Notes: generated from the letters alone by a model not told the origin. A DNA stretch of 64,000 nt from an uncultured Myxococcales bacterium (GCA_937146725.1 CAKZRU010000142.1:1-64000), one strand, 5' to 3'. Positions 52,061-62,586 are shown, numbered from the stretch's first letter. Made by a program: numbers and translations.

Positions 52061-52100
52061 TTAGCGTAAAGCTAACTCATCTAGCATAAAGCTAAATCAT
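52061..52100. repeat. 20-bp imperfect tandem duplication between mrdA and rodA
   Basis: ttagcgtaaagctaactcat (52061-52080) and ctagcataaagctaaatcat (52081-52100) match at 17 of 20 positions and fill much of the 81-bp gap upstream of rodA. Confidence 0.8.
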
Positions 52101-52114
52101 AACAAGATGTCTGA

Positions 52115-54019
52115 TTATAGACTACTCTGATTCGAGCCTGCTTGATAAGGCTTAACATCAAGTCTGGCTTGAGTATCAAAGATTGGTTCAATTTCTTGAT
52201 GGTATCCTTCAATGACTTTACGAGCAATTGGGGCTGCATCTTTGCCACCACTACCGCCGTGCTCTAAGAAAACAATCACTGTTAATCGCGGTGATTCATA
52301 AGGTGCAAAGCCGGCAAACCATGCATGATCTCGATCTCGCCAACGTTGCTCTCTTTGCTTATGATTACCACGGATGATGGTCTTAACTTGAGCGGTACCG
52401 GTTTTACCCGCCACCTTGCCCATTGGTACAGCGGCTCTATATCCGGTTGCTCGTTTAGGATCATTCACTGCACGTTCAAGAGATTTACGGATCATGTTAA
52501 CATGATATGGGTTAGCCTCTAATCGCTTAACCATCTCAGGATTGTAACGTTCTAAAATATCACCTTGTATATTTTGGCTATTGAGTAACAATTGAGGTCG
52601 ATAAACAATACCATGATTAGCTAAAGCACTAAAAGTTACAGCCATTTGTAATGGAGATGTTTGAACTGCACCTTGTCCAATCGCTGAACTCAAGCTTAGA
52701 CCATGTTGAAAACCACCACGAGTATGCTGATCGTGGTATTCTCGTGTAGGCACGATTCCTTTTGACTCGCCATTAAGCGTCAGCATTCTTTCACCGAGTC
52801 CAAAGTTTTTTGCATATTGTGCTAAGGTGTTGATCCCTAAACGCTCGCCGAGCTTATAAAAATAAACATCCGCAGAGGCAGCCATAGCACCGTTTAAGTC
52901 AACACGTCCATGGCCACTTAGCTTATGGCAGTGAAAAACACGATTGCCATACTCATAGGCACCTGGAGACTCAATGGGAAGTTCTGGATCAAGAATCCCT
53001 TCTTCCATAGCCGCAAGTGCAGTGACTACTTTGTAAATAGAGCCAGGAAAAAATGAATGAACTGATTTATCGATCAAAGGCTTAAAGGGATTTTCATCTA
53101 CTTTTTTCTTGATCGTTTTAGTTAATCTACCAGACCAGACATTTGGGTCAAAGCTTGGTTTGGACACGCTACCCAAAAGCTCGCCTGTTCTAGGGTCCAT
53201 GAGCACAATAGAGCCAGATTCATATCCATCCAAAGCACGGTAGAGCATTGCCTGAACATGAGCATCAACACTTAAAACTAAATCTTGCCCACGAACTGCA
53301 GGCTTAAGATATGAGACTCTTTGACTCACTTCTTGTGCCCAAAAGTCTGTCGATTTTTTGCCCTTCACATCAACAACATAACGTTCAACACCATGCTGTC
53401 CTTGCAATAGATGGTCGTATAATTTCTCAGCACCATAACGGCCGACCATTTGATTTGCAAAAATATTGCGTGTTTTAACTTCTTGAGCCGTTGGATTCCC
53501 CAAATAGCCAACTAGGTGGGCACCCACTTCACCCTCTGGATAAACTCTTTGGTATCTGACATTAACAGATAGTCCACCAAGCCGTGCACTTAATGCTTCA
53601 ACAGCAGCAACTTGCGATCGACTTATATCGGTAGCGAGTTTGTGTTTGCTATGGCTTTTAGCATCGATAACATCAGATAACTCTAGTCGATCCAAAGCAT
53701 CAAGTTCTAAAATCTCTGAAATCTGTTCTAAAAAGCTATGCTTATCTTTAACCCGTCTTGGAGATAAATAAACATCAAATGTCGGTTTATTTGTCGCAAG
53801 TATACGGCCTTTACGATCAAAGATTGTTCCACGATCAGCGATTAAGATATGATCTTTAGTATAGTTATCTTGAGCGATTTGACTATGATCTTCATACTCT
53901 AAAACTTGCAACTGTACTAAACGTAAAATAAGTACAAATATTGCGGTTGTAAACATTAAGGAAATGCCAAATAGCCTCTGATTTTGATTGATTGAGGAGG
54001 CTTCTATAAATGTTGGCAT
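52115..54019 (-). CDS. mrdA: Penicillin-binding protein 2 (class B, elongasome transpeptidase)
   Basis: The 634-residue protein has an N-terminal membrane helix (about 19-38), a pedestal domain with ADRGTIFDRKGRILATN (about 61-77) and a transpeptidase domain. The active serine is Ser327 in FFPGSIYK, SAD at 382-384 is the PBP2 form of SxN, and KTG is at 539-541. It crosslinks lateral-wall peptidoglycan with RodA. AAGGAG lies 5 bp before the ATG. The 211-bp gap upstream, toward mreC, is where mreD would normally be. Confidence 0.95.
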   Translation of the reverse strand: MPTFIEASSINQNQRLFGISLMFTTAIFVLILRLVQLQVLEYEDHSQIAQDNYTKDHILIADRGTIFDRKGRILATNKPTFDVYLSPRRVKDKHSFLEQISEILELDALDRLELSDVIDAKSHSKHKLATDISRSQVAAVEALSARLGGLSVNVRYQRVYPEGEVGAHLVGYLGNPTAQEVKTRNIFANQMVGRYGAEKLYDHLLQGQHGVERYVVDVKGKKSTDFWAQEVSQRVSYLKPAVRGQDLVLSVDAHVQAMLYRALDGYESGSIVLMDPRTGELLGSVSKPSFDPNVWSGRLTKTIKKKVDENPFKPLIDKSVHSFFPGSIYKVVTALAAMEEGILDPELPIESPGAYEYGNRVFHCHKLSGHGRVDLNGAMAASADVYFYKLGERLGINTLAQYAKNFGLGERMLTLNGESKGIVPTREYHDQHTRGGFQHGLSLSSAIGQGAVQTSPLQMAVTFSALANHGIVYRPQLLLNSQNIQGDILERYNPEMVKRLEANPYHVNMIRKSLERAVNDPKRATGYRAAVPMGKVAGKTGTAQVKTIIRGNHKQREQRWRDRDHAWFAGFAPYESPRLTVIVFLEHGGSGGKDAAPIARKVIEGYHQEIEPIFDTQARLDVKPYQAGSNQSSL

Positions 54020-54230
54020 TGACGCTCCTTAAAACTGACTAAAAAGAATACTTTAGTAAAAATTACAAGCTCGTTATGAGTCGTGAACTTAACAAAAAAG
54101 CACTTGTGAGCCAAGCCTATTTTCATAGAGAATATAATATTTTTTGCTGAATTATTTCAGGCATTTAACCTACGTACAGCAATCTGAAATACATACACCT
54201 ACATATCATTACATTAAGTTAGTTGATATA
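54020..54230. other. mreC-mrdA gap without mreD
   Basis: In the usual mreB-mreC-mreD-mrdA-rodA order, mreD (about 160 residues, five helices) fills this place. The 211 bp here is AT-rich, too short for mreD, and shows no membrane-protein frame. Confidence 0.7.
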
Positions 54231-55181
54231 TTATGGGGATGATTTTTCTGTAATCTTGCTCAAATTTTTTTGAGCAGATGGAACTGAAATGATCGCGACT
54301 AAAGAAATGGAGCTTTTGTTTAGAGGAGAAGTAAGTAATGCTGACTGAAATAAACCATTTTCATCGATTTGAGCTTGTACAACCTCACCCACTGTTAAAG
54401 GACTAAGAGTCGGTATGGTAGCGATAGTTGAACTTTCTTTGCCAAAAGGTCGTTTTCGAACCAATAAAGCTCGCTCTCCAACAACTGCCGGCGTGACACG
54501 CTCTAAATATTTCAGTTCTATTGTGGCCTCTTCGTATCTTCCTGTATTTAATTTAATCGATCTGTTGCCCAGTCCAATCGCAACGCCTCTCACACCACTT
54601 TTTTCTAACACCACTTCAAAGCTAGACTGCTTACTCTCCACAGGAATCAGATTAAAACAGTCATTATTAATCTCTGAGATTTCTCCAATGAGTACTCCTT
54701 GGCTGACGACCAAGTCACCAGATTTAATTTTAAGTGTACTGTTCATCAGGCTACGCTTGAGCAAGCAGACTTGAGTGTGTGAATCAAGTGGATAAGCATG
54801 GCTAAGCTCAGCAAGTTCAAAGTTGGTCACTCGTAAGGAGCGTAAAAAATTATTTAGCTTTTCAGCATCGTCAAGAAAGTTAAGTTTGCTCTGTAAATCT
54901 CTTAGCTTAATCTCTAAGCTTTCTCTTTCTTGCATGCATAACTTAACTTTAGTTTGCTCATTGGGCACTAACTTGACCTTTGATTCTGTGTTAGAGATCA
55001 AGTCTGTACTTTGGTTCTTCGCCGTGTCTAGCGAATCTAGCTCAGTCAATGGATGATTAGATTGGGAATAGCCTATAAAAACACCTAGGCCAATCCATAT
55101 TAGGGCCAAACTAATGTGCTTTAGCCAAACGCGTGTTAAAGAGGATGAAGGAACATAAGCCGATTGGGATCTAAACATCAT
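54231..55181 (-). CDS. mreC: Rod-shape-determining protein MreC
   Basis: The 316-residue protein has one membrane helix (ISLALIWIGLGVFIGYSQ, about 24-41), a coiled coil (about 80-115) and the MreC beta domain: LKSGDLVVSQGVLIGEISEI (about 151-170) and GVRGVAIGLGN. This is the normal architecture. MreC links MreB inside to PBP2 outside. The Ser/Lys-rich linker is longer than in many homologues. It lies downstream of mreB by 60 bp, which include a 16-bp tandem duplication. Confidence 0.9.
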   Translation of the reverse strand: MMFRSQSAYVPSSSLTRVWLKHISLALIWIGLGVFIGYSQSNHPLTELDSLDTAKNQSTDLISNTESKVKLVPNEQTKVKLCMQERESLEIKLRDLQSKLNFLDDAEKLNNFLRSLRVTNFELAELSHAYPLDSHTQVCLLKRSLMNSTLKIKSGDLVVSQGVLIGEISEINNDCFNLIPVESKQSSFEVVLEKSGVRGVAIGLGNRSIKLNTGRYEEATIELKYLERVTPAVVGERALLVRKRPFGKESSTIATIPTLSPLTVGEVVQAQIDENGLFQSALLTSPLNKSSISLVAIISVPSAQKNLSKITEKSSP

Positions 55182-55194
55182 CTCATTCTACTCA

Positions 55195-55226
55195 ATAAAA
55201 ACTTTTCATCATAAAAACTTTTCATG
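55195..55226. repeat. 16-bp tandem duplication between mreB and mreC
   Basis: ataaaaacttttcatc (55195-55210) is followed by ataaaaacttttcatg (55211-55226), 15 of 16 identical. It lies in the 60-bp mreB-mreC gap. Confidence 0.9.
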
Positions 55227-55241
55227 AGTATGGAAAAGCGA

Positions 55242-56261
<1,020 letters not shown>

Positions 56262-56304
56262 TTACCTCTACTAATAGCGAAATTGAATCGCTAGTCCCAA
56301 TTTA

Positions 56305-56343
56305 AGATCCCGAGTAAAGATCCCGAGTAAAGATCCCGAGCTA
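56305..56343. repeat. 13-bp tandem repeat x3 upstream of mreB
   Basis: agatcccgagtaa (56305-56317 and 56318-56330) and agatcccgagcta (56331-56343) lie between mreB and the stop of the preceding lipoprotein gene, within the presumed leader or promoter of mreB. Confidence 0.92.
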
Positions 56344-56377
56344 AGAGTTCATCAAAGAATGTGTTTAGAACGAATCT

Positions 56378-58255
56378 CTAACCATTGCAAGGGGGTAAAA
56401 TACAAGCCTTCTCAGGTAAGTTCGCAGGTGGTGGACGATCATCACAGCTTAAGGCGACCGCAAGATCAGGTGCCCAAGTAAATTCGTTAAACTGAAGCTC
56501 ACCAACATGCTGGGCAATTCCGCATTGATTATAGGTACGTACTTCAGCACTTCTTATCCAGCGAGTTGTTTGGCGATAGAAGATACCAAACTTACCACGT
56601 GGAATGAAGCCACTGAAGCTCTGCGTAATAGAGTCTTGATTAGAGCTTGAAAGAGTTAAGTTTTGAGCAACGTTTTCTGATTCGCTGATAACTTGATTAC
56701 TTGCTTCACTCTCACTTAAGTTCCAAGTTCTATTACTGCTAAGGCTTTCACTGTCACTGAGAGACCGGCTAGAACGAGAGCTTAATGCATAGCTGTTATT
56801 AATGCTTTGTCCTCGTGCTTCGGTGCTTGAACTACCAAAAGATCGAGAGTCATTGCTTGAGCCGGAAGATGAGTAACCACGCTCTTGGCGAGTACTTGTA
56901 GACATGCCCATTGAATCGCCGGCGCGTCCACCAGCTTTGACGCCCACTGATGTTGTGACCTTACCGGAAGCCTTTGCTAAAAAGGGAACAGAACCCTCTG
57001 CAGAAGCGCTGACAGTATTTTTCCAACTACCACTACCGTAAATATCACTCATAGTGTCGGCATACTCGGAGTTGCTTTGGCCTTCACTCATGTTCCAAGC
57101 CCAAGATTCGCCATCACTTTCAGAAAAGTTAATATTATTTGATTCGCTCTGATTATAGTTCACGTTCATTGACTCAGAGATAAACTCTTCCTCAGAAAGA
57201 CTACTTCCTAAAGTTCGGCTACTTGTTTGTCCTTCTGAGACGCCTTCTCGCCAGCTGCGATTTAAGCTTTGTCCGGATGAGCGTAACCAATTTTGACTGA
57301 CAGTAACGCTTACTGTTTTTTGACGATACTCTGACTTGGTTTCAGAATATGAAACTCGGGTACTGATACTTCCCGGAATACAACCGCTCACCGGCATGGG
57401 TTCATAGCGCTCAGCAACCAAGCGCTTGCCGTCATATACGATTTCTAGTGGACGATGCACCGTCAAAGGTAGGGCTGTTTCTGCGCTGTTGCCTTCGGCA
57501 TCATAGGCAATGACCTTGATCGAAGTGACATAAAACTGCTCACCCTCGGGTACGGGATTAAAGAATAATGGTTCACTTTCACCAATAAAATCCTCGGCGA
57601 CCGGAGAAGCAAAGTCATGATTAAAAGTTGTCACACCGGTTACATCGTTAATTTGACCAATTTTATATTCGAAACGAACCGGAGTTAAACCAACAGCTTT
57701 AACGCCAAGCCGATAAGCAATGCCCTGTAAAGCTCTTATCGCAGGAGCACCGCAATCTGCAAAAAGTGGTTGTAGTTCGGTGATTTCAATTGAAGGGCCA
57801 ACACTGAGTTGAAAGTTTTTAGGCTGTAGATCGACATAGTTATCACCATTATCATCGGAAACAACCGCACGAATCATGCCGTAAAATTGACCGGGACGTC
57901 CGCTGGTAATGAAAGGGTTTTTAAAGGGTCCAAAGCGACTAATTCTCAGTCTTTGAACATCTTGCCCCTTCCAGTTTACATCAGCCTCAATAATTGGCTG
58001 AAATGACATGGAGACTTCTTCACGATTTCCACGATCATCGGTAAATACTCCATCAAAGTGAATATAGTTATGCTGATAAATCTCATCAGAGAAGTTTTTA
58101 CCATAAAGGTATAAGCTTTCCCCCACTACAATTTCCTGTTGACCTAACTCAAGAACAATAGGTGCATTTGGATCTCTCTCTTGTTCTGTTGAACAGGCAG
58201 TCGTCAGCATAAAGAGTGCAGAAACCACAGCAATAAAGATTGAATGATTTTTCAT
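56378..58255 (-). CDS. Ser-rich lipoprotein with IPT/TIG-like N-terminus and aerolysin-like region (paralogue B)
   Basis: The 625-residue protein has a lipobox (ALFMLTTAC, Cys21) and then an IPT/TIG-like beta-sandwich (PIVLELGQQEIVVGESLYLY, YIHFDGVF). A second beta domain follows (about 150-290) with a paired-Cys motif (FADCGAPAIRAL, VSGCIPGSI). Residues 300-560 are extremely Ser-rich with alternating polar strands and a core SVPFLAKASGKVTTSVGV. The end is conserved: SGFIPRGKFGIFYRQTTRWI, then three cysteines. Alternating strands around a PF-x-A-x-GKV core recall aerolysin/ETX-MTX2 pore domains; this is an inference. It is 18 bp downstream of its paralogue. Confidence 0.7.
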   Translation of the reverse strand: MKNHSIFIAVVSALFMLTTACSTEQERDPNAPIVLELGQQEIVVGESLYLYGKNFSDEIYQHNYIHFDGVFTDDRGNREEVSMSFQPIIEADVNWKGQDVQRLRISRFGPFKNPFITSGRPGQFYGMIRAVVSDDNGDNYVDLQPKNFQLSVGPSIEITELQPLFADCGAPAIRALQGIAYRLGVKAVGLTPVRFEYKIGQINDVTGVTTFNHDFASPVAEDFIGESEPLFFNPVPEGEQFYVTSIKVIAYDAEGNSAETALPLTVHRPLEIVYDGKRLVAERYEPMPVSGCIPGSISTRVSYSETKSEYRQKTVSVTVSQNWLRSSGQSLNRSWREGVSEGQTSSRTLGSSLSEEEFISESMNVNYNQSESNNINFSESDGESWAWNMSEGQSNSEYADTMSDIYGSGSWKNTVSASAEGSVPFLAKASGKVTTSVGVKAGGRAGDSMGMSTSTRQERGYSSSGSSNDSRSFGSSSTEARGQSINNSYALSSRSSRSLSDSESLSSNRTWNLSESEASNQVISESENVAQNLTLSSSNQDSITQSFSGFIPRGKFGIFYRQTTRWIRSAEVRTYNQCGIAQHVGELQFNEFTWAPDLAVALSCDDRPPPANLPEKACILPPCNG

Positions 58256-58273
58256 AGCCTCTTGCTCCTTTTC

Positions 58274-60223
58274 TTATTCGCCACAAGGCGAGATCAAACA
58301 ACGAGCACTAGGCAAGTTAGATGGAGGAGGACTCACATCACAGTTTTCACCAATGGCAAGATCTGGTGCCCAGTCCCACTCATTGAATAAAAGCTCACCC
58401 ATGTGGCTACCGATACCACAGAGGTCATAACTAATGACTTCTGCGCGCCTAACCCAACGAGTTGTTTGTCGGTAGAAAATACCATAGCGGCCGCGTGGGA
58501 TATAGCCTGAAAAGCTTTGTGAAATCGCTTTAGATTCAGAGCTTACCATAGAGTTGCTAATCGATTCGCTATTGCCAGTACTAGCAACCTCATTGATAGA
58601 AGTACTCTCACTAAAGTCCCAAGTACGAGTACTGCTCATCCCTTCGGTATTGGTTTCGCTGTTATTTTGAGTTTTACCAAGGGTATAAGTACCATTAAGA
58701 CTTGAAGTTCGTCCTTCGCTCATGGCACTCCCAAAACCTCTTGATTCACTGCTACTGCCTGACATGGAATAGCCACGATTGGTGCTAGTGCTTTGACGGG
58801 TACCTTCGGTGTTACCACGGCTTGTACCAGCGGTCACTCCTACTGTTGTTTCAACAGAACCACTTACTTTGGCAAAGCCTGGTACAGAGCCTTCGCCGCT
58901 TACGCCAACACCAACACTACCACTTGCTTCACCATAAACCGACTGAACCCGACTTTCATATTCATCTTGGCTTTCACCTTCGGACATATTCCAGCCCCAA
59001 CCCTCACCATCGGTCGTTGAGAAATTAACATTGTTAGATTCATTTTGCGTGTAGCTTTCACCAAAGCCTTCGCTTAAGCTCTCATATTCAGAGTTTGAAG
59101 CTCCAACGCTTACGCTTCGGCTTTCACCAACAGCAATGCCCTCGCTCATGTTCTGTGAAAGAGTACGACCCTCAGAGTTTGACCAACTATTGCTCACGGT
59201 CATTGATACGCTTTGCGTACGGGTTTCTACTGTGCTTTCGCTGTAGCTTACTTGGTTGCCAACACTACCAGGAATACAGCCCGAAACCGGCACGGGTTCA
59301 TAGCGTTCTGCTAACTCATAGCGGCCGTCATATTTAACTTCTAAAGGGCGGTGAACACTAATTGGCAGAGCTGTTTCAACAAAGTTACCTTCTTTGTCAT
59401 AAGCCACAACTCTAATGCCACTTACATAGGATTGTTGATCTTGAGGAATCGCATTAAAGACAATGATCTCAGCGCTTTCGCCCACAGCATCTTCAGCGGT
59501 TGGCTGATCAGTATCAAAGTCATGAACAAAGCGACTGATTGAATCAACATTGTTGACTTGAGAGAACTCATATTCAAAGCGAACTGCTTGAATACCGGTG
59601 GTGCTTACCTTCATCCGATAGGGAATACCAGGTAATACGCGCACAGCGGGTGCACCACAATCGGCGTTAAAGGGCTCTAATCTATCAATGATGACCGAAG
59701 GATTAACCTGTAGATTGATTCTTTGTGCTGGGCCTTCCTCTACAGTACCATCATTATGATAATTCATGACCCGAACGGAGCCGGAAAAAGTCCCATGACG
59801 AGCATCCCCGGTAAATGGGTTTTTGAAGGGCCCAAAACGTGACCAGGTCAGAATGTGCCGTCCATCCTCACCAATTTCTTTGCCTCCAAAGAATGGAGTC
59901 ACGCCAAAATCGACTGCACTGACTCGGCCAAATTGATCTACAAAACTACCGCTAAAGTATAGACGAGAGCTACCCTCATCTTCTTTTAGAAAGTTACGAC
60001 CGTAAAACTCTAGGGTCTGACCAACAACAACAACCGCTTGTGAAGTAGCTTCAACAACGGGGGCAACCTGGTCGACTTCTTCAACTTCACCGCAACCTGT
60101 AAAGCAAGTTAAGCCGGTGAGCAAACTTCCACAAATAACAGATTTTAGCCAAGCATTTCCGAGACTTGATGAAATGGCATCACTAAGACCAAGCTGTTTA
60201 TTTGGTGTTTTTTTAAACAGCAT
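58274..60223 (-). CDS. Ser-rich lipoprotein with IPT/TIG-like N-terminus and aerolysin-like region (paralogue A)
   Basis: The 649-residue protein has a perfect AGGAGG 5 bp before the ATG. The signal segment ends at LTCFTGC (Cys44 likely lipidated). It is collinear with the downstream paralogue: IPT-like domain (QAVVVVGQTLEFYGRNF), FNADCGAPAVRVLPGIPYRM, LPISVHRPLEVKYDGRYELA, VPVSGCIPGS, Ser-rich strands (310-580) with GSVPGFAKVSGSVETTVGV, and SGYIPRGRYGIFYRQTTRWV. The pair arose by tandem duplication, with the constant ends better kept than the Ser-rich middle. The function is unknown. A surface pore-forming or adhesive role is inferred. Confidence 0.7.
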   Translation of the reverse strand: MLFKKTPNKQLGLSDAISSSLGNAWLKSVICGSLLTGLTCFTGCGEVEEVDQVAPVVEATSQAVVVVGQTLEFYGRNFLKEDEGSSRLYFSGSFVDQFGRVSAVDFGVTPFFGGKEIGEDGRHILTWSRFGPFKNPFTGDARHGTFSGSVRVMNYHNDGTVEEGPAQRINLQVNPSVIIDRLEPFNADCGAPAVRVLPGIPYRMKVSTTGIQAVRFEYEFSQVNNVDSISRFVHDFDTDQPTAEDAVGESAEIIVFNAIPQDQQSYVSGIRVVAYDKEGNFVETALPISVHRPLEVKYDGRYELAERYEPVPVSGCIPGSVGNQVSYSESTVETRTQSVSMTVSNSWSNSEGRTLSQNMSEGIAVGESRSVSVGASNSEYESLSEGFGESYTQNESNNVNFSTTDGEGWGWNMSEGESQDEYESRVQSVYGEASGSVGVGVSGEGSVPGFAKVSGSVETTVGVTAGTSRGNTEGTRQSTSTNRGYSMSGSSSESRGFGSAMSEGRTSSLNGTYTLGKTQNNSETNTEGMSSTRTWDFSESTSINEVASTGNSESISNSMVSSESKAISQSFSGYIPRGRYGIFYRQTTRWVRRAEVISYDLCGIGSHMGELLFNEWDWAPDLAIGENCDVSPPPSNLPSARCLISPCGE

Positions 60224-60259
60224 ACAAACCTCCTACCTCTAGATTAGAGAAAATTAAGC

Positions 60260-60278
60260 TTCTGTTATCTTAACAGAA
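60260..60278. promoter_or_regulatory. Inverted repeat upstream of the Ser-rich lipoprotein pair
   Basis: TTCTGTTA and TAACAGAA form exact 8-bp arms around TCT, about 37 bp before the start codon of the first paralogue. It could be an operator or leader hairpin. No T-run follows on the minus strand. Confidence 0.4.
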
Positions 60279-60399
60279 AAGGCGGTTCAATACTAGTTTA
60301 AGTCTAAGATTTTTAAGTCTTTAATCTTGATTCTTTTTAATGAGATAAATCGACTTGTGTGGACGATTAAAACGCTTGCTAAAAAGCGAGTACACTCAC

Positions 60400-62586
60400 C
60401 TAATGTAACCCATTGATGGTCAAGGTATAAAACTCATTACAGCTAAAGCTATTGTTACTGAATCCTACAATTTTGACGATATAGGTGCCACTATCATCGT
60501 TGCCTAATGGCTCACTCCAAATAATTTCTTCATCACTGCCTCGACCGGCAGCACTACTTGCAAGCTCATTACCAGATACACAGTCCTCCTCCGATTGGTA
60601 TACATAAAGATCAAAATCAACAGAGCTTGGCACATTGGTCAGTGTAATCGTCAATTCCTCGTTTGTATCGAATGGGTTAATGGGAATATTATCCTCAACC
60701 TCAAAACAGAAGTAATCCACATCGGCAAAATTATCAATCGTAGCGGTTAGAGTGAAGTTTCTTGGGTCAAGCGTTCCAACTAAACGGCAAGAGGCGCAAG
60801 AGTTATTAGGCTCAAAGCCGTCAGGGCGATCATCCACAGACCCATCACAATTCCAGTCTCGCTCAGCGCCACAAGCTTCTGTGCTCGATTCAACACCACC
60901 TTCGCAAGCCCCCTCAACCCATTGACATGAGCTATTGCAGCTTTTTACTTGAGTACCAAACTCACAAGCACCAACATTAGTTCCACAGGCTACGGTCACG
61001 TCCTCACCGGGTGTACATACTCCGCCACCGGTACAAGGTTCCCAATCCCCCCAGCCACATTGACTTGTACAACGACGGGTTTGTGTGCCACAAAGTCCAC
61101 ATTCACGAGTCTCGACATCCCCAGGTGAGCAAGAGCCTGCTTGACACTCCCCCCAATCTCCCCAGATACAGTCATTTGAGCATACTCTTGTTTGTGTCTG
61201 ACAAGCGCCACAGGATTGATCTTGTGTCTCGCCGGGCGTGCAGACATTACCTGAGTTTTGGCATTCTCCCCAAGTGCCCCATTGACAAATATCGCTGCAG
61301 ATTCGTTCGCGGGTCTGTCCACAAGCGCCACAGCTTTCGCTTTGCACTTCATCCGGCATACACACTCCATTCTGCGCTTCACAACCGGTCCATTCACCCC
61401 AACCACAGTTATCTGTGCATGTGCGAGTTCGTTGTCCGCAACCGGATGGGCAATCTTCCATCTCAACTTGTCCGGGGGAACACTCTCCTTCATTGAGACA
61501 AGCTTGCCAATCTCCCCACTCACAAGTCGACACACAAAGACGTCGTTTGGTACCGCATAGTCCACAAGTGCTTTCTTCGGCTTGGCCAGGGTTACATTGG
61601 CCACCCATAAGACATTCAGACCATTCACCCCACTGCGGAGTTTCACAGATTCGGCTGCGTTCACCACATGAGCCACAAAGTTGAATATCTACTCCCTCTT
61701 CGGTTGAGCAATTACAATTTTCAGGAGCATCACACCCCATCCACTGACCATTGATACAACTTTCTGAGCCTGCCCCACACTTATTGTCACAGTCGCGGAC
61801 AATTTGTTCATCGATTTGCCCATCACAGTCATCATCTTGCCCATTACAGACTTCATCGACTGGAATCTGTGCCGAGCAATCGCGATAGCGTCCATCACGG
61901 CATATTTCTTGGCCCATTCCACAGCTCGTTTCACAAGTACGAGTCGCGCCTTCTTGAGGACACATCTCACACTCTTCATCAATGATGCCATCACAATCTT
62001 CATCAACGCCAGCCTCTGGGTCCAGGCAAATCTCACTGCGTGGTCGGCCTGCGGTACACCCAATAAATTGTCCATCGATACAGCGTTCTACGCCTGTCCC
62101 ACAATCAGTTCGGCATGGACGTTCGTCTCCATTTTGACAACCTTGACAGCCCTCATCGACTTGGCCATCACAATCCTCATCTATATTGCTTCCACAAATC
62201 TCGGTTGTTGGTTGAGCATTGCAAGCACGCCACACGCCGCCAGAACATAGTTCTTCGCCAGTACCACAAGCAGTTTCACAGCCCCTTTTCATGCCATCCA
62301 TACATTCATTTTGAAAGCAAGTCCCCTCAACACAACGGGCATTTTCACCACAATCAGAACTTTGAAAGCAATCTATGCCAGGACTTAAGTCGGGCACCGG
62401 TGCAGCATTTTCACAGAGTCCATTGATACAAACCTGTCCATTAGAACACTCATCGTTGGAGTCACATAGCGGTGATGGTGATGGTGTTGTACATGCCCAC
62501 ATGAACATATTGATCAAAAAAGCTAAGCCAAAGACTCTTAAGACTCTTGTCGAGCAAAGGTGCAAGTCTGTTTTACTCTGCTTCAT
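60400..62586 (-). CDS. Cys-rich lipoprotein with MopE-like and thrombospondin-like repeats and a C-terminal PPC domain
   Basis: I start at ATG 62586 (GAGAGGA upstream); an in-frame start at 62667 lacks one. The 728-residue protein has a lipobox (MFMWAC). Short Cys knots follow (CSNGQVCINGLC), then three MopE-like units around EDCDGQVDEGC, DEDCDGIIDEEC and QDDDCDGQIDEQ; such Asp loops suggest calcium or copper binding. Six or seven thrombospondin-1-like units come next (CGxCxxxTRxCxxxCxWGxWxxC). The end is a PPC domain (FADVDYFCFEVEDN, SVDFDLYVYQS). It is probably a long surface stalk. It lies 176 bp upstream of the Ser-rich pair, on the same strand. Confidence 0.78.
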   Translation of the reverse strand: MKQSKTDLHLCSTRVLRVFGLAFLINMFMWACTTPSPSPLCDSNDECSNGQVCINGLCENAAPVPDLSPGIDCFQSSDCGENARCVEGTCFQNECMDGMKRGCETACGTGEELCSGGVWRACNAQPTTEICGSNIDEDCDGQVDEGCQGCQNGDERPCRTDCGTGVERCIDGQFIGCTAGRPRSEICLDPEAGVDEDCDGIIDEECEMCPQEGATRTCETSCGMGQEICRDGRYRDCSAQIPVDEVCNGQDDDCDGQIDEQIVRDCDNKCGAGSESCINGQWMGCDAPENCNCSTEEGVDIQLCGSCGERSRICETPQWGEWSECLMGGQCNPGQAEESTCGLCGTKRRLCVSTCEWGDWQACLNEGECSPGQVEMEDCPSGCGQRTRTCTDNCGWGEWTGCEAQNGVCMPDEVQSESCGACGQTRERICSDICQWGTWGECQNSGNVCTPGETQDQSCGACQTQTRVCSNDCIWGDWGECQAGSCSPGDVETRECGLCGTQTRRCTSQCGWGDWEPCTGGGVCTPGEDVTVACGTNVGACEFGTQVKSCNSSCQWVEGACEGGVESSTEACGAERDWNCDGSVDDRPDGFEPNNSCASCRLVGTLDPRNFTLTATIDNFADVDYFCFEVEDNIPINPFDTNEELTITLTNVPSSVDFDLYVYQSEEDCVSGNELASSAAGRGSDEEIIWSEPLGNDDSGTYIVKIVGFSNNSFSCNEFYTLTINGLH

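Noticed and set aside
60996..62426. Several long alternative frames on both strands across the Cys-rich lipoprotein gene
   Set aside because: The repetitive Cys/Gly codons leave other frames open. None has a ribosome site or recognisable domain, and all lie inside the lipoprotein gene.
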